A stretch of DNA of 64,000 bases, from the NCBI RefSeq assembly GCF_011734195.1, contig NZ_JAANTH010000001.1, positions 1,426,001 through 1,490,000 on the forward strand, in the 5' to 3' direction. The position numbers and the translations under genes are program-made. Below the pieces are notes generated by a model, which worked only from the letters and a program-made list of their open reading frames with translations, did not search any database and was not told where the DNA came from. The stretch comes from Halobacterium sp. R2-5. Its GTDB lineage: Archaea; Halobacteriota; Halobacteria; Halobacteriales; Halobacteriaceae. The stretch's first letter is position 1. Each line of letters starts with the position of its first letter. This document shows, piece after piece, positions 26,328 to 35,043 of the stretch.

Positions 26328-27287
26328 ATGAAGGACTCGCTGCGCGGCGTCCCGGTCGTCCTCGGCGTCGTCGCGCTGTTCCTCGTCGTGCAGTTCGGCA
26401 CGCTCGCGCTCCTCGAACCGTTCGAGAGCGCCGGCCTCCAGTCCACGGAGAACCCACAGGACCCCACGAACAGCATCCTCTACGTCGGCCTGCTGCTGGT
26501 GGCGACGGCCGGAATCCTGCTGGTCATCAAGTACGACCAGCAGTGGGTGCTGCGCGCGTTCATCCTGTTCACGAGCGGCTTCATCGCGTCGTACGTCTTC
26601 GCGGTCGTGTTGCCCGCCGTCGACGTCGGTGGCGTGAACGCCGCCGCGTACGCGCCGGCCGCGGCGCTCGTCGCGGCGCTGTACTTCTACCCCGAGTGGT
26701 GGGTCGTCGACGCCGCGGGCGTCATCCTCGGGATGGGCGCGGCGGCGCTGTTCGGCATCAGCTTCGGGGTGCTCCCCGCGCTCGTGCTGCTGTCGGCGCT
26801 GGCGGTCTACGACGCCATCAGCGTCTACGGCACCGAGCACATGCTCACGCTCGCGTCCGGCGTGATGGAGCTCCGGCTCCCCATCGTGCTCGTGGTGCCG
26901 GCGACGCGCGGCTACTCGTTCCTCGAGGAGGCCGAAGAGACCGCGGCGGCCGCCGAGGACGACGAGATGGAGGACACAGAAGGCGAGGAGGGCGAACGCG
27001 GCGCGTACTTCATCGGACTGGGCGACGCCGTGATGCCGACGATTCTCGTCGCGAGCGCGGCGCACTTCCTCGACACCCCGCCGGTGTTCGGCGTGGAGCT
27101 GGCGGCGCTGACCGCAATCGTCGGGACGCTCCTCGGGCTGGTGGTCCTGATGCGGATGGTGTTCGCGGGCCGCGCGCACGCCGGGCTGCCGCTGCTGAAC
27201 GGCGGCGCCATCGCGGGCTACCTCGTGGGGGCGCTCGCGGCGGGCATCCCGCTCGTGGAGGCGCTCGGACTCGCGCCGTACCTCTGA
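26328..27287 (+). CDS. presenilin-family intramembrane aspartyl protease (A22)
   Basis: This 319-residue protein has about nine membrane spans. The first catalytic Asp is in AVYDAISVYGT (YD motif, near residue 165). The second is in GLGDAVMP (GxGD motif, near residue 227). The third family motif, usually PAL, reads PLL in GLPLLNGGA. An acidic loop of about 40 residues separates the two catalytic helices. The architecture fits archaeal presenilin/signal-peptide-peptidase homologues, which cut transmembrane peptides. It lies 43 nt after gar1 and could share that transcript. Confidence 0.92.
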   Translation: MKDSLRGVPVVLGVVALFLVVQFGTLALLEPFESAGLQSTENPQDPTNSILYVGLLLVATAGILLVIKYDQQWVLRAFILFTSGFIASYVFAVVLPAVDVGGVNAAAYAPAAALVAALYFYPEWWVVDAAGVILGMGAAALFGISFGVLPALVLLSALAVYDAISVYGTEHMLTLASGVMELRLPIVLVVPATRGYSFLEEAEETAAAAEDDEMEDTEGEEGERGAYFIGLGDAVMPTILVASAAHFLDTPPVFGVELAALTAIVGTLLGLVVLMRMVFAGRAHAGLPLLNGGAIAGYLVGALAAGIPLVEALGLAPYL

Positions 27288-27405
27288 GGGCGAACAGGCG
27301 GCGAATCGAGTCGCGGAGCGGGCCGCCGCGCTCCCGCGAGACCGCTCCGCGCGAGTCGTCAGGTCACGGGACGGCGTGGTCCCGCTCTCGTACTTGAAGG
27401 TTCGG

Positions 27406-28404
27406 CTACTCGCCGGTGAGCGCCTCGCTCGCGGGCGCGAACTCGAGTTCGGTGCCGAGCCCCCGTTCTTCTGCGCGCTCGTAGAGCATGTGCGCGGCAG
27501 CGGCCGTCTCGATGCCGGTGCCGCCGCTGTCGAAGACGGTGACGTCGTCGGGCGACCGGCGGCCGGGCGCGTTCCCGGCGACGACGTCGCCGAGTTCCGC
27601 GTGGACGTGGGCCTCCGTGACGGCGCCCTCGTCGAGGGCGTTGATGAACGAGCCGGCGTCCTGCGTGACGCGCTCGCGGAGGTCGGGGACGTAGACCGCG
27701 CGCTCGATGGTCGCCGCCTCCAGTTCGTGCTTCCCCGGGTGGTACTGACCCATCGCGGTGACGTGCGCGCCGTCCGCGAGGTCGTCGTCGTCGAAGACGG
27801 GTTCGCTGGCGTTCGTCGCGGTGACGACGACGTCCGCACCCGCGACGGCGTCGCCGCTGGAGTCGACCGCTTCGACCGCGGCGTCGAGGTGGTCGTCCAC
27901 GTCGTCGGCGAACGCCTCGCGGTTGGCTTCCGTGGGCGAGTACACGCGCACAGTCTCGAAGTCGCGGACGGTCGCGGTGGCGCGGAGCTGGCCGCGGGCC
28001 TGCGCGCCGCTCCCGATGACCGCGAGCGTGCTGGCGTCCTCGCGAGCGAGCGCGTCGACGCCGACGGCGCCAGTCGCGCCGGTTTTGAACGGGTTCATGC
28101 GCGCGCCGTCGAGGACGGCGAGCGGCTCGCCCGTGTCGGCGTCGAACAGCGGCGTGACGAACCACGCGTCGGCGTCCTCGAACCCCGCGCTGTACATGTA
28201 TCCGCCCATCGCGCCCGTCTCGGGGAGGACTGCGGCGTAGGCGGTGAACATGCCGGGCGGCGACTCGTTGAGGAGCTTCGTCCGGGGTTTCGCGGGCGCG
28301 CCCTCGCCGCGCTGGCGGTACGCGTCGCGGACGGCGTCGACGTAGTCGGCCGGGTCGGCGAGCCCCGCGACGTCGTCGTCGGAGAGGAACAGTGTCTCGG
28401 TCAC
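27406..28404 (-). CDS. ornithine cyclodeaminase / mu-crystallin family protein
   Basis: This 332-residue NAD(P)-dependent enzyme belongs to the OCD/AlaDH-2 family. The dinucleotide site reads LAVIGSGAQARGQLRA (about residues 126-141). The RMNPFKTGATGAVG stretch and the KPRTKLLNE segment with a substrate Lys match the family. Members act as ornithine cyclodeaminase, alanine dehydrogenase, or reductases of cyclic imines, and the sequence alone does not separate these. It is transcribed alone, on the strand opposite the protease gene. Confidence 0.9.
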   Translation of the reverse strand: MTETLFLSDDDVAGLADPADYVDAVRDAYRQRGEGAPAKPRTKLLNESPPGMFTAYAAVLPETGAMGGYMYSAGFEDADAWFVTPLFDADTGEPLAVLDGARMNPFKTGATGAVGVDALAREDASTLAVIGSGAQARGQLRATATVRDFETVRVYSPTEANREAFADDVDDHLDAAVEAVDSSGDAVAGADVVVTATNASEPVFDDDDLADGAHVTAMGQYHPGKHELEAATIERAVYVPDLRERVTQDAGSFINALDEGAVTEAHVHAELGDVVAGNAPGRRSPDDVTVFDSGGTGIETAAAAHMLYERAEERGLGTELEFAPASEALTGE

Positions 28405-28444
28405 GGCCGGAAGTTCGGCGGGCGCGAAGAAAAGACCCGGGGAG

Positions 28445-28657
28445 TCAGTCCGCGGACTCGTAGCTGGCGTCGGCGCGCTGGTCGGGGACGTCCGTGGGGT
28501 CGTTGACGAACAGCCCGTGGGCGGTCAGCGCGAGCGCGGCGAGACCGCCCGCGGTGAGCGCCAGGGTGGGGCCGATGCCGGCGGCGTAGAGGCCGCCAGC
28601 GAGCCCGACGAGGGCGAGGGGAACGGCGGCGAGGAGGGCGTCGTAGTAGCCGGCCAT
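28445..28657 (-). CDS. two-helix small membrane protein
   Basis: This 70-residue protein has two hydrophobic helices (about 8-28 and 32-50) and a polar acidic tail. I do not recognise the family. It lies 40 nt upstream of the cyclodeaminase gene on the same strand, and an AATATATC element sits just before its ATG. It may be the leading gene of a short operon. Confidence 0.6.
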   Translation of the reverse strand: MAGYYDALLAAVPLALVGLAGGLYAAGIGPTLALTAGGLAALALTAHGLFVNDPTDVPDQRADASYESAD

Positions 28658-28763
28658 AGCTAGATGATATATTCACACGCACCCACATAATAGTTTGGTG
28701 GTGGTTCTGAATATAATCTCTGTAAGTTATGAGCCGGGCCGTCGTGTCTGCCGGAGGCCACAC

Positions 28764-28771
28764 GTCTATAA
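28764..28771 (+). promoter_or_regulatory. TATA box of the MFS gene
   Basis: GTCTATAA lies about 22-29 nt upstream of the GTG at 28793 and supports that codon as leaderless start. Confidence 0.45.
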
Positions 28772-28792
28772 CGCTGTCAGTCCACCCTCTAA

Positions 28793-30031
28793 GTGACTAC
28801 CGTGAACCGGAACGACCGCTCTATCGTCGGGCTCGTGGCGCTCGCGCACGCCATGGTCCACACGTACGAACTCTCTATCCCTATCCTCATCCCGCTGTGG
28901 CTGGAGGCGTTCCCGGTCGGGTCGGGCACGATCGGCCTCGTCGTCGGCGCAGGGTACGCGCTGTTCGGCCTCGGCGCGCTCCCGGGCGGCATCCTCTCGG
29001 ACACCGTCGGGTCGCGGCGGCTCATCGCGGGCTGCCTGTTCGGCATGGCCGCGTCGTTCCTCCTGCTGTCGGCCGCGCCGTCCATCGCAATCGTCGCGCT
29101 CGCGCTCGTCTGCTGGGGCATCGCCGCCAGCGTCTACCACCCGTCCGGGCTGTCGCTCATCTCCACGGGCGTCGAGGAGCGCGGGAACGCGTTCGCGTAC
29201 CACGGCATCGCCGGCAACGTCGGCACGGCGCTCGGTCCGCTCGCGGTCGCCGTGCTGTTGCTGTTCGCGGACTGGCGGGTCGTCACGGCGCTCCTCGCCG
29301 TGCCGGCCGTGATCGCAGGCGTGGTCGCCCTCCGCGTGCGCTTCGACGAGCGCGCCGCCGTCACCGCCACCGACGGCGGCGACTCGAAGGCCAGCGTCGG
29401 CATCTCCTCGGTCGGCGAGTTCCTCTCGGAGTCGAAACTGCTGTTCGTCGGGCCGTTCGTCGCCGTCTTCGTGCTCGTCATGCTGAGCGGGCTCTACTAC
29501 CGCGGCATCCTCACGTTCCTCCCGGACCTGCTCTCCGAGATGCCCGCGTTCGCGCCCGTCGAGTTCGCCGGCCGCGAGATGGAGCCGTACCGCTACGCGT
29601 ACTCCGGGCTGCTGATGGTGGGCGTGCTCGGCCAGTACGCCGGCGGGAAGCTCACCGAGCGCTTCCGCACGGAGCGCGCCATCGCCGCCGTGTTCACCGC
29701 GCTCGCGGCGCTCGCGCTCGTCTTCCTCCCGGCCGCGAACGCCGGCCTCGCCCCGCTACTCGTGGTCGGCGCGCTGCTCGGGTTCACGCTGTTCGTCATC
29801 CAGCCGCTGTACCAGGCGACCGTCGCGCTGTACACGCCTTCGGGGACGCGCGGGCTCTCCTACGGCTACACGTACCTCGGCGTGTTCGGCGTCGGGTCCG
29901 CGGGCTCGGCGCTCGCCGGCTCCATCCTCGAGTACTCGACGGTCACCGTGCTGTTCGGCGTGCTCGCCGCACTGGCGTTCGCTGGCGCCGTCGTCGCGGC
30001 CGTGCTCACGTCGCGCCAGCCTACCCCCTGA
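28793..30031 (+). CDS. major facilitator superfamily transporter
   Basis: This 412-residue protein has 12 membrane spans in two halves. The MFS loop 2-3 motif is recognisable as GGILSDTVGSRR and its partner in the second half as GGKLTERFRTER. The general look (AHAMVHTYELSIPILIPLW at the start) recalls the fosmidomycin-resistance-like MFS subgroup, but the substrate cannot be predicted. The last 11 nt overlap the convergent DUF3054 gene. Confidence 0.9.
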   Translation: MTTVNRNDRSIVGLVALAHAMVHTYELSIPILIPLWLEAFPVGSGTIGLVVGAGYALFGLGALPGGILSDTVGSRRLIAGCLFGMAASFLLLSAAPSIAIVALALVCWGIAASVYHPSGLSLISTGVEERGNAFAYHGIAGNVGTALGPLAVAVLLLFADWRVVTALLAVPAVIAGVVALRVRFDERAAVTATDGGDSKASVGISSVGEFLSESKLLFVGPFVAVFVLVMLSGLYYRGILTFLPDLLSEMPAFAPVEFAGREMEPYRYAYSGLLMVGVLGQYAGGKLTERFRTERAIAAVFTALAALALVFLPAANAGLAPLLVVGALLGFTLFVIQPLYQATVALYTPSGTRGLSYGYTYLGVFGVGSAGSALAGSILEYSTVTVLFGVLAALAFAGAVVAAVLTSRQPTP

Positions 30032-30419
30032 AGTCGACGACGACGAGCGTCGCGAACCGCGCGACGACGAGCGCGACCGTGCCAACGGCGAGCGCCACGA
30101 GGAAGAACTGCGGGTCGGCGTTCCCCGGGAAGAACGGCGTCCCGCGCATCAGCTGCGCGAGGAAGTCCGCGCCGAGCCAGGACGCGACGGCGTACAGCAG
30201 CGCCGCGCGGGTCGATTCCAGGACGCGGGTGTCGTAGCCCCCGGCGAACGGCGCGACGACGATCCAGCCGACGACGAACGGCAGCAGTACGCCGGCGTAC
30301 CGCTGGGCGGTCAGCGACCCGTGGGAGAGCGTGCCCGCGAGCACGAACGCGGAGATGGCGAGCAGGTCACCCGGCAGGAATCGGACGACTGCGCGCGGGT
30401 CGGCGTCGTAGAGTTCCAT
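30021..30419 (-). CDS. DUF3054 membrane protein
   Basis: This 132-residue protein has four membrane helices. The phrase GTLSHGSL after the first helix, GWIVVAPFAGGYDTR, and RGTPFFPGNADPQFFLVAL are DUF3054-like. Function is unknown. It follows the methyltransferase gene on the same strand after 24 nt. Confidence 0.82.
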   Translation of the reverse strand: MELYDADPRAVVRFLPGDLLAISAFVLAGTLSHGSLTAQRYAGVLLPFVVGWIVVAPFAGGYDTRVLESTRAALLYAVASWLGADFLAQLMRGTPFFPGNADPQFFLVALAVGTVALVVARFATLVVVDFRG

Positions 30420-30443
30420 ACGCGGGGCGTTCGCAGCGGGGGA

Positions 30444-31037
30444 TTAAGGCGGTCCCGGTTCGACGCCGACGACGGTTGACGCGAACCCGCGTTCGAGGAC
30501 GGTCGCGTCCAGTCCCGCGCGCTCCATTCTCGCGGCGAGGTCGTCCGGCGCGTCGAACGCGGACTGGAAGCGGATCGCGTGCTCCGCCGCGACGAGCAGC
30601 CGGCCGCGCAGCGTCTCCGGGTCGAAGTCCCGCACGACGAGCACGCCGCCGGGACGCAGCACGCGCGCGGCTTCCGCGAGCGCGCCGTCCCGGTCGGGGA
30701 AGTGGTGGAGCGCGTCCACGACGGTGACCGCGTCGACGCTGTCGTCGCGGAACGGGAGGCCGGCGGCGTCGCCCTGGACGACCGGAAGCCCGCTCTCGCG
30801 CGCTTCCTTGAGCATCTCCGCGCTCGCGTCGACGACCGTCACGTCCCGGCCCGCGACCTCTCTGGTGTCCTCGGCGAGCGCGCGAGCCGCCCGCCCCGTG
30901 CCGCCGCCGACGTCCAGCACGCGTTTCACTGGTCGCTCGGCGGCCGCCAGCCCCGCCGCGAGGTCGCCGCGGTCCGCGGCTGGCATCCCGAGGTCGTAGA
31001 ATCGCGCGAACCGCTCGAAGTACCGAACGTCGTGCAT
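30444..31037 (-). CDS. class I SAM-dependent methyltransferase (UbiE-like)
   Basis: This 197-residue methyltransferase has motif I VLDVGGGTGRAARALA, an acidic motif II end (VVDASAEML), QGDAAGLPFRDDSVDAV and the post-motif ALHHFPDRDGALAEAARVLRPGG. The N-terminus RYFERFARFYDLGMP resembles menaquinone or ubiquinone C-methyltransferases and related small-molecule enzymes. The substrate is unassigned. It is probably co-transcribed with the DUF3054 gene. Confidence 0.88.
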   Translation of the reverse strand: MHDVRYFERFARFYDLGMPAADRGDLAAGLAAAERPVKRVLDVGGGTGRAARALAEDTREVAGRDVTVVDASAEMLKEARESGLPVVQGDAAGLPFRDDSVDAVTVVDALHHFPDRDGALAEAARVLRPGGVLVVRDFDPETLRGRLLVAAEHAIRFQSAFDAPDDLAARMERAGLDATVLERGFASTVVGVEPGPP

Positions 31038-31096
31038 ACCCGGACGTACGACCCGGAGGCACGCAACTCTTTGCCCGCGGCGTCCTACCGGCGGGC

Positions 31097-31684
31097 GTGC
31101 AGTACGCGGTACTCGGCGACCCCCAGGACGGCCCGACGCTCCGGCTGGACTGGCGGGCGTTCAGCTACGCCGGGAAGTTCGTGATGTCGAACACCGGGAA
31201 AGCCGTGGCTTACGAGGGGGAACCGCTGGCCGAGCGCGAGGACTGGCCGCCGGACGCCCGCGACGCGGACGGTTCTGTGGAAGACGTCGTCGGCGCCGTC
31301 TCGTTCAACGACGACCGGACGGACGCCGAAACCGCGTGGCTGCGGTACGTCACCGTCCGACAGAACCGCCGCGGCGACGGAATCGGCGCGCGCCTCTGCG
31401 CGTTCGCGGCCGAACACCTGCTCGCGGACCGCGAGCGCGTGCGAATCGCGGTGAACAACCCCTTCGCGTACGAGGCCCTCCACAAGGCCGGGTTCGGGTT
31501 CACCGGCGAGGAGACCGGTATCGCCGAACTGGTGCTTGAGCGGCCCCGTTCGGACCGTGGCGCGCGCTACCAGGACGGCCTCGACGTCTACCGCCAACGT
31601 GACCTCTCCGAGGCGGAAGCGGCGTTCCTCGAACGGAAGCTAGGTGGCGGGCCGCCCGCCGTGCTTCCCGGCGTCGATAGCTGA
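31097..31684 (+). CDS. GNAT-family N-acetyltransferase
   Basis: This 195-residue protein has a GNAT core. The acetyl-CoA binding motif A reads [19 protein letters not shown] (around residues 90-108), and the [19 protein letters not shown] segment is the motif B region. An N-terminal stretch of about 60 residues and a C-terminal helix extend the fold. The start is GTG 31097. The substrate is not predictable. It ends 34 nt before fen1. Confidence 0.87.
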   Translation: MQYAVLGDPQDGPTLRLDWRAFSYAGKFVMSNTGKAVAYEGEPLAEREDWPPDARDADGSVEDVVGAVSFNDDRTDAETAWLRYVTVRQNRRGDGIGARLCAFAAEHLLADRERVRIAVNNPFAYEALHKAGFGFTGEETGIAELVLERPRSDRGARYQDGLDVYRQRDLSEAEAAFLERKLGGGPPAVLPGVDS

Positions 31685-31687
31685 ACC

Positions 31688-31693
31688 GTTAAG
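31688..31693 (+). promoter_or_regulatory. TATA-like box of fen1
   Basis: GTTAAG lies 26-31 nt before the ATG at 31719. Confidence 0.4.
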
Positions 31694-31718
31694 CCCCGGG
31701 GACGCCTACCGGCGGGTG

Positions 31719-32702
31719 ATGGGTAACGCGGACCTCCGCCAGCTCGCGGTCATCGAGGAGGTCCCCTTCGCGGAGCTACAGGGGGACGTGGTGGCCGTCG
31801 ACGCGCACAACTGGCTGTACAAGTACCTCACGACGACCGTCCAGTGGACCCGCGAGGACGTCTACACGACCAGCGACGGCACCGAGGTCGCGAACCTCGT
31901 GGGCATCGTGCAGGGGCTCCCGAAGTTCTTCGAACACGATCTGACCCCCGTGTTCGTCTGGGACGGCGGCGTCACCGAGCTCAAGGACGACGAAGTGGAG
32001 GCGCGCCGCGAGCAGCGCGAGCGCTACGAGGAGCAACTGGAGGAGGCCCGCGAGGCCGGCGACGGCATCGAAGCCGCGCGGCTGGAAGCCCGCACCCAGC
32101 GGCTCACCGACACCATCCACGAGACGTCCCGCGAGCTGTTCGACCTGCTCGGCGTCCCGCAGATCGAGGCGCCCGCGGAGGGCGAGGCGCAGGCCGCGTA
32201 CATGGCGCGCGTCGACGGCGACGTCGACTACGCGGGCAGCGACGACTACGACTGCCTGCTGCTCGGGTCGCCGCTGACGCTCCGCCAGCTCACGAGCAAG
32301 GGCGACCCCGAGCGCATGGACTTCGAGGCGACCCTGGAGAAACACGACCTGACCTGGGAGCAGCTCGTCGACGTCGGCATCCTCTGCGGCACCGACTTCA
32401 ACGACGGCCTCACCGGGTTCGGACCGAAGACCGCGCTGAAAGCCGTCCGCGAGCACGGCGACCTCTGGGGCGTCCTCGACGCCGAGGGCGAGCACGTCGA
32501 GTTCGCCGACCGCATCCGCGGGCTGTTCTTGAACCCGGACGTGACCGACGACTACGACCTCGACCTCGACCGCTCGCCGGACGTCGACGCCGCCCGCGAG
32601 TACGTCACCGAAGAGTGGGGGGTCGACGCCGACGAACTGGAGCGCGGCTTCTCCCGCATCGAGGACGGCGCCGCGCAGACCGGCCTCGACCAGTGGACCT
32701 GA
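31719..32702 (+). CDS. fen1: flap endonuclease FEN-1
   Basis: This 327-residue structure-specific nuclease removes 5' flaps in replication and repair. The N-terminal MGNADLRQL leads to the metal ligand Asp in [12 protein letters not shown], then TPVFVWDGG. The I-domain is [15 protein letters not shown] with [14 protein letters not shown], and the H3TH region is [21 protein letters not shown]. The expected PCNA-binding C-terminus ends TGLDQW-T, compatible with a PIP-box-like QTGLDQW. Length and motifs are complete. Confidence 0.96.
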   Translation: MGNADLRQLAVIEEVPFAELQGDVVAVDAHNWLYKYLTTTVQWTREDVYTTSDGTEVANLVGIVQGLPKFFEHDLTPVFVWDGGVTELKDDEVEARREQRERYEEQLEEAREAGDGIEAARLEARTQRLTDTIHETSRELFDLLGVPQIEAPAEGEAQAAYMARVDGDVDYAGSDDYDCLLLGSPLTLRQLTSKGDPERMDFEATLEKHDLTWEQLVDVGILCGTDFNDGLTGFGPKTALKAVREHGDLWGVLDAEGEHVEFADRIRGLFLNPDVTDDYDLDLDRSPDVDAAREYVTEEWGVDADELERGFSRIEDGAAQTGLDQWT

Positions 32703-32741
32703 TACCGCGGGCTTTTCTCGTCGGCTCACCCAACGAGGGGT

Positions 32742-33002
32742 ATGGACCTGACGTTCGCGGACATCGAAGCCATCATCGAGGAGGAGATTCCGGACGCCGA
32801 GGCGACGGTCACGCGGATGCGCGGCGAGCACGACGACGACCACCTCGCCGCCACCGTCGTCTCGCCCGCGTTCGAGGGCGAGCGCCTCGTCCAGCAGCAC
32901 GAGTTCGTCTACGACGCCCTCGACGAGCACATGACCGAGGAGATTCACGCGCTGGAGCTGTCGACGTACACGCCCGAGGAGTACGCCGAGCGGTCGGAGT
33001 GA
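32742..33002 (+). CDS. BolA-family protein
   Basis: This 86-residue protein matches the BolA/IbaG fold: helix, beta hairpin, helix and a C-terminal strand, with LVQQHEFVYDALDEHMTEEIHALELSTYTPEEY as the conserved part. BolA proteins work with monothiol glutaredoxins in iron-sulfur cluster handling or regulate stress responses. The conserved His of the family may be that in QQHEFV. It stands alone after fen1. Confidence 0.85.
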   Translation: MDLTFADIEAIIEEEIPDAEATVTRMRGEHDDDHLAATVVSPAFEGERLVQQHEFVYDALDEHMTEEIHALELSTYTPEEYAERSE

Positions 33003-33054
33003 GCGGACGGATGCGAAGGAATTAGTGGGGCGTCGTCGAATCTCTGACTCGGAT

Positions 33055-34323
33055 ATGAGTACTGGTTCTGACGAGCTCGCCGCCGAGTACGTCCCGAAGC
33101 TCCGGCGGAACCTCGAAGACGTCGTCCTCGACTTCTGGCTGCCGCGGTGTCTCGACGAGGACCACGGCGGCTACCTCCTGAGCTACGACGCCGAGGGTGA
33201 GTTCGCGGGCAACGACCACAAGATGATCGTGACGCAGTCCCGGATGGTGTGGCTGTTCTCGCGGCTCTCCCGGTCCGACGTCGTCGACGCCGACTACATC
33301 GAGGAGGCCGAACTGGGCTACGAGTTCCTGCGCGACGAGATGCGCGACGACGAACACGGCGGCTACTACTGGGAGGTCGACCGCTCGGGCGAGGTGCTGA
33401 AGCCCCGCAAACACCTCTACGGCCAGTCGTTCGCCCTCTACGGGCTCTCGGAGTACTACCGCGCGACCGGCGACGAGGAGGCCCGCGAGCTCGCCGTCGA
33501 CCTCTTCGAGACCATCGACGACGCCGGGAAGGACCACGAGAACGGCGGCTACCGGGAGTACTTCGAGGCCGACTGGGAGCAGGTCACGGAGGGGACGACG
33601 TACCTCGCGAACATCGAGCCGGACTGGTCGCCCAAAGAGTCCGGCGAGTCGGTGCTGGACCCGACGCTGAAGCTGATGAACACCCACCTCCACCTGCTGG
33701 AGGCGTTCACCACCTTCCACCGCGCGACCGGCCACGACACCGCCCGCGAGCGCCTCCACGAACTCCTGGACGTGCTCACGAACACCGTCGTCCGCAAGGA
33801 CTTGACGGCGTGCACGGACAAGTACGACCCCGACTGGACGCCGCGGCTGGACGACGAGGACTTCCGCGTCGTCTCCTACGGCCACGACCTCGAATCGGTC
33901 TGGCTGACGATAGAGGCCGCGGACGCCCTGGACGTCTCCACGCGGCTGTTCACGGACCTCTACGAGGAGCTGTTCGAGTTCTCCCTCGCCCACGGCTACG
34001 ACGACGACCGCGGCGGCTTCTACTTCTTCGGCCCGCTCGACGGCGACGCCACGAACCGCATCAAGGCGTGGTGGGTGCAGGCCGAGTGCATGACCGCCGC
34101 GCTCCGGATGTACGAGCACACGGGCGACGAGACGTACCGCGACGTGTTCGCGGAGACCTACGACTTCGTCGAGGACTACCACGTCGACGACGAGCACGGC
34201 GAGTGGCACTCCGGGGTCGACGACGACCTGAACCCGGTCGGCCGGAAGGGCGCGATGTACAAGGGCGCGTACCACAACGGCCGCGCGCTCCTGGAGTGCA
34301 TCGAGACCCTGGAATCCCTATAA
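33055..34323 (+). CDS. AGE-family sugar epimerase/isomerase
   Basis: This 422-residue protein is an (alpha/alpha)6 barrel of the N-acylglucosamine 2-epimerase family, whose members interconvert sugars such as GlcNAc/ManNAc, mannose/fructose or cellobiose. Typical elements are FWLPRCLDEDHGGYLLSYD, QSRMVWLFSRLSR, HLYGQSFALYGLSEYYRATGD, NTHLHLLEAF, and KAWWVQAECMTAALRMYEHTGD. His in VVSYGHDLESVW and in the late GEWHSGV are candidate catalytic bases. The ATG at 33055 is chosen. Its place next to a sugar ABC importer suggests it processes imported sugar. Confidence 0.9.
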   Translation: MSTGSDELAAEYVPKLRRNLEDVVLDFWLPRCLDEDHGGYLLSYDAEGEFAGNDHKMIVTQSRMVWLFSRLSRSDVVDADYIEEAELGYEFLRDEMRDDEHGGYYWEVDRSGEVLKPRKHLYGQSFALYGLSEYYRATGDEEARELAVDLFETIDDAGKDHENGGYREYFEADWEQVTEGTTYLANIEPDWSPKESGESVLDPTLKLMNTHLHLLEAFTTFHRATGHDTARERLHELLDVLTNTVVRKDLTACTDKYDPDWTPRLDDEDFRVVSYGHDLESVWLTIEAADALDVSTRLFTDLYEELFEFSLAHGYDDDRGGFYFFGPLDGDATNRIKAWWVQAECMTAALRMYEHTGDETYRDVFAETYDFVEDYHVDDEHGEWHSGVDDDLNPVGRKGAMYKGAYHNGRALLECIETLESL

Positions 34324-34995
34324 GTCGCCGGCGACGTCCGGGAGCGCGCGACTGACGCCGCGCGCCCAGAACGCCACCGCGACCAGTTCCGCGTAGAACG
34401 CCACGAAGAACCCGACCGCGATTGCGGTGGTGAAGCCCGCGACGACGAGCAGCAGGCCGCCCGCGACGAGGCCGACGGTGACGTCGTAGAAGTACGCGGC
34501 GTGGGTCGCCGCGCGCGTCAGCACGTCCACGTCGACGGCGCCCCGGAGCTGACCGGTCGCGAGGTAGTTCGCGAGCGCAGCGGGCAGCAGGTAGAAGAAC
34601 GCCACCGCGAGCAGCAGCGACGTCGTCGACCCGAGCACGAACCCCACGGACGTGCCGATGGTCACGTCTCCCGGGGACAGCGAGAGCTGCGAGACGCCCG
34701 CGACGGTCACGACTAACACCACGGCCGCGGGCAGCAGGAACGCCGCAACGACGGTGGCGCCGCCGACGCCCGTCCGGACGATGCGGCGGACGTCAGCGAA
34801 CGCCGGCAGAACGTCGTAGCGGTCGTCGCTGCCTCGGCTCGCGGTCTCGCCGAACACGACGAGGAGGTAGCCGAGCGCGACGACCAGCGGCACGACGGGG
34901 ACGTAGACGCTCAAGAGGTGGAGGCCGCCGCCGGCGAGTAGCGCGTCGACGCGTCGCTCGCCGCGGAACGGGTACGAGAGGGGCGCCGGAACCAT
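34318..34995 (-). CDS. DUF4013 membrane protein
   Basis: This 225-residue protein has five or six membrane helices, beginning with the amphipathic APLSYPFRGERRVDALLAGGGLHLL typical of DUF4013. A short loop with the DUF4013-like DVLPAFADVRRIVRTG segment lies between helices. Function is unknown. It lies 48 nt downstream of the sugar ABC ATPase on the same strand and overlaps the epimerase end by 6 nt. Confidence 0.8.
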   Translation of the reverse strand: MVPAPLSYPFRGERRVDALLAGGGLHLLSVYVPVVPLVVALGYLLVVFGETASRGSDDRYDVLPAFADVRRIVRTGVGGATVVAAFLLPAAVVLVVTVAGVSQLSLSPGDVTIGTSVGFVLGSTTSLLLAVAFFYLLPAALANYLATGQLRGAVDVDVLTRAATHAAYFYDVTVGLVAGGLLLVVAGFTTAIAVGFFVAFYAELVAVAFWARGVSRALPDVAGDL

Positions 34996-35043
34996 CCTGT
35001 TCGGTCGAATCCACCGGGAACGCAAGTGCGTTCCGGGACGCCG

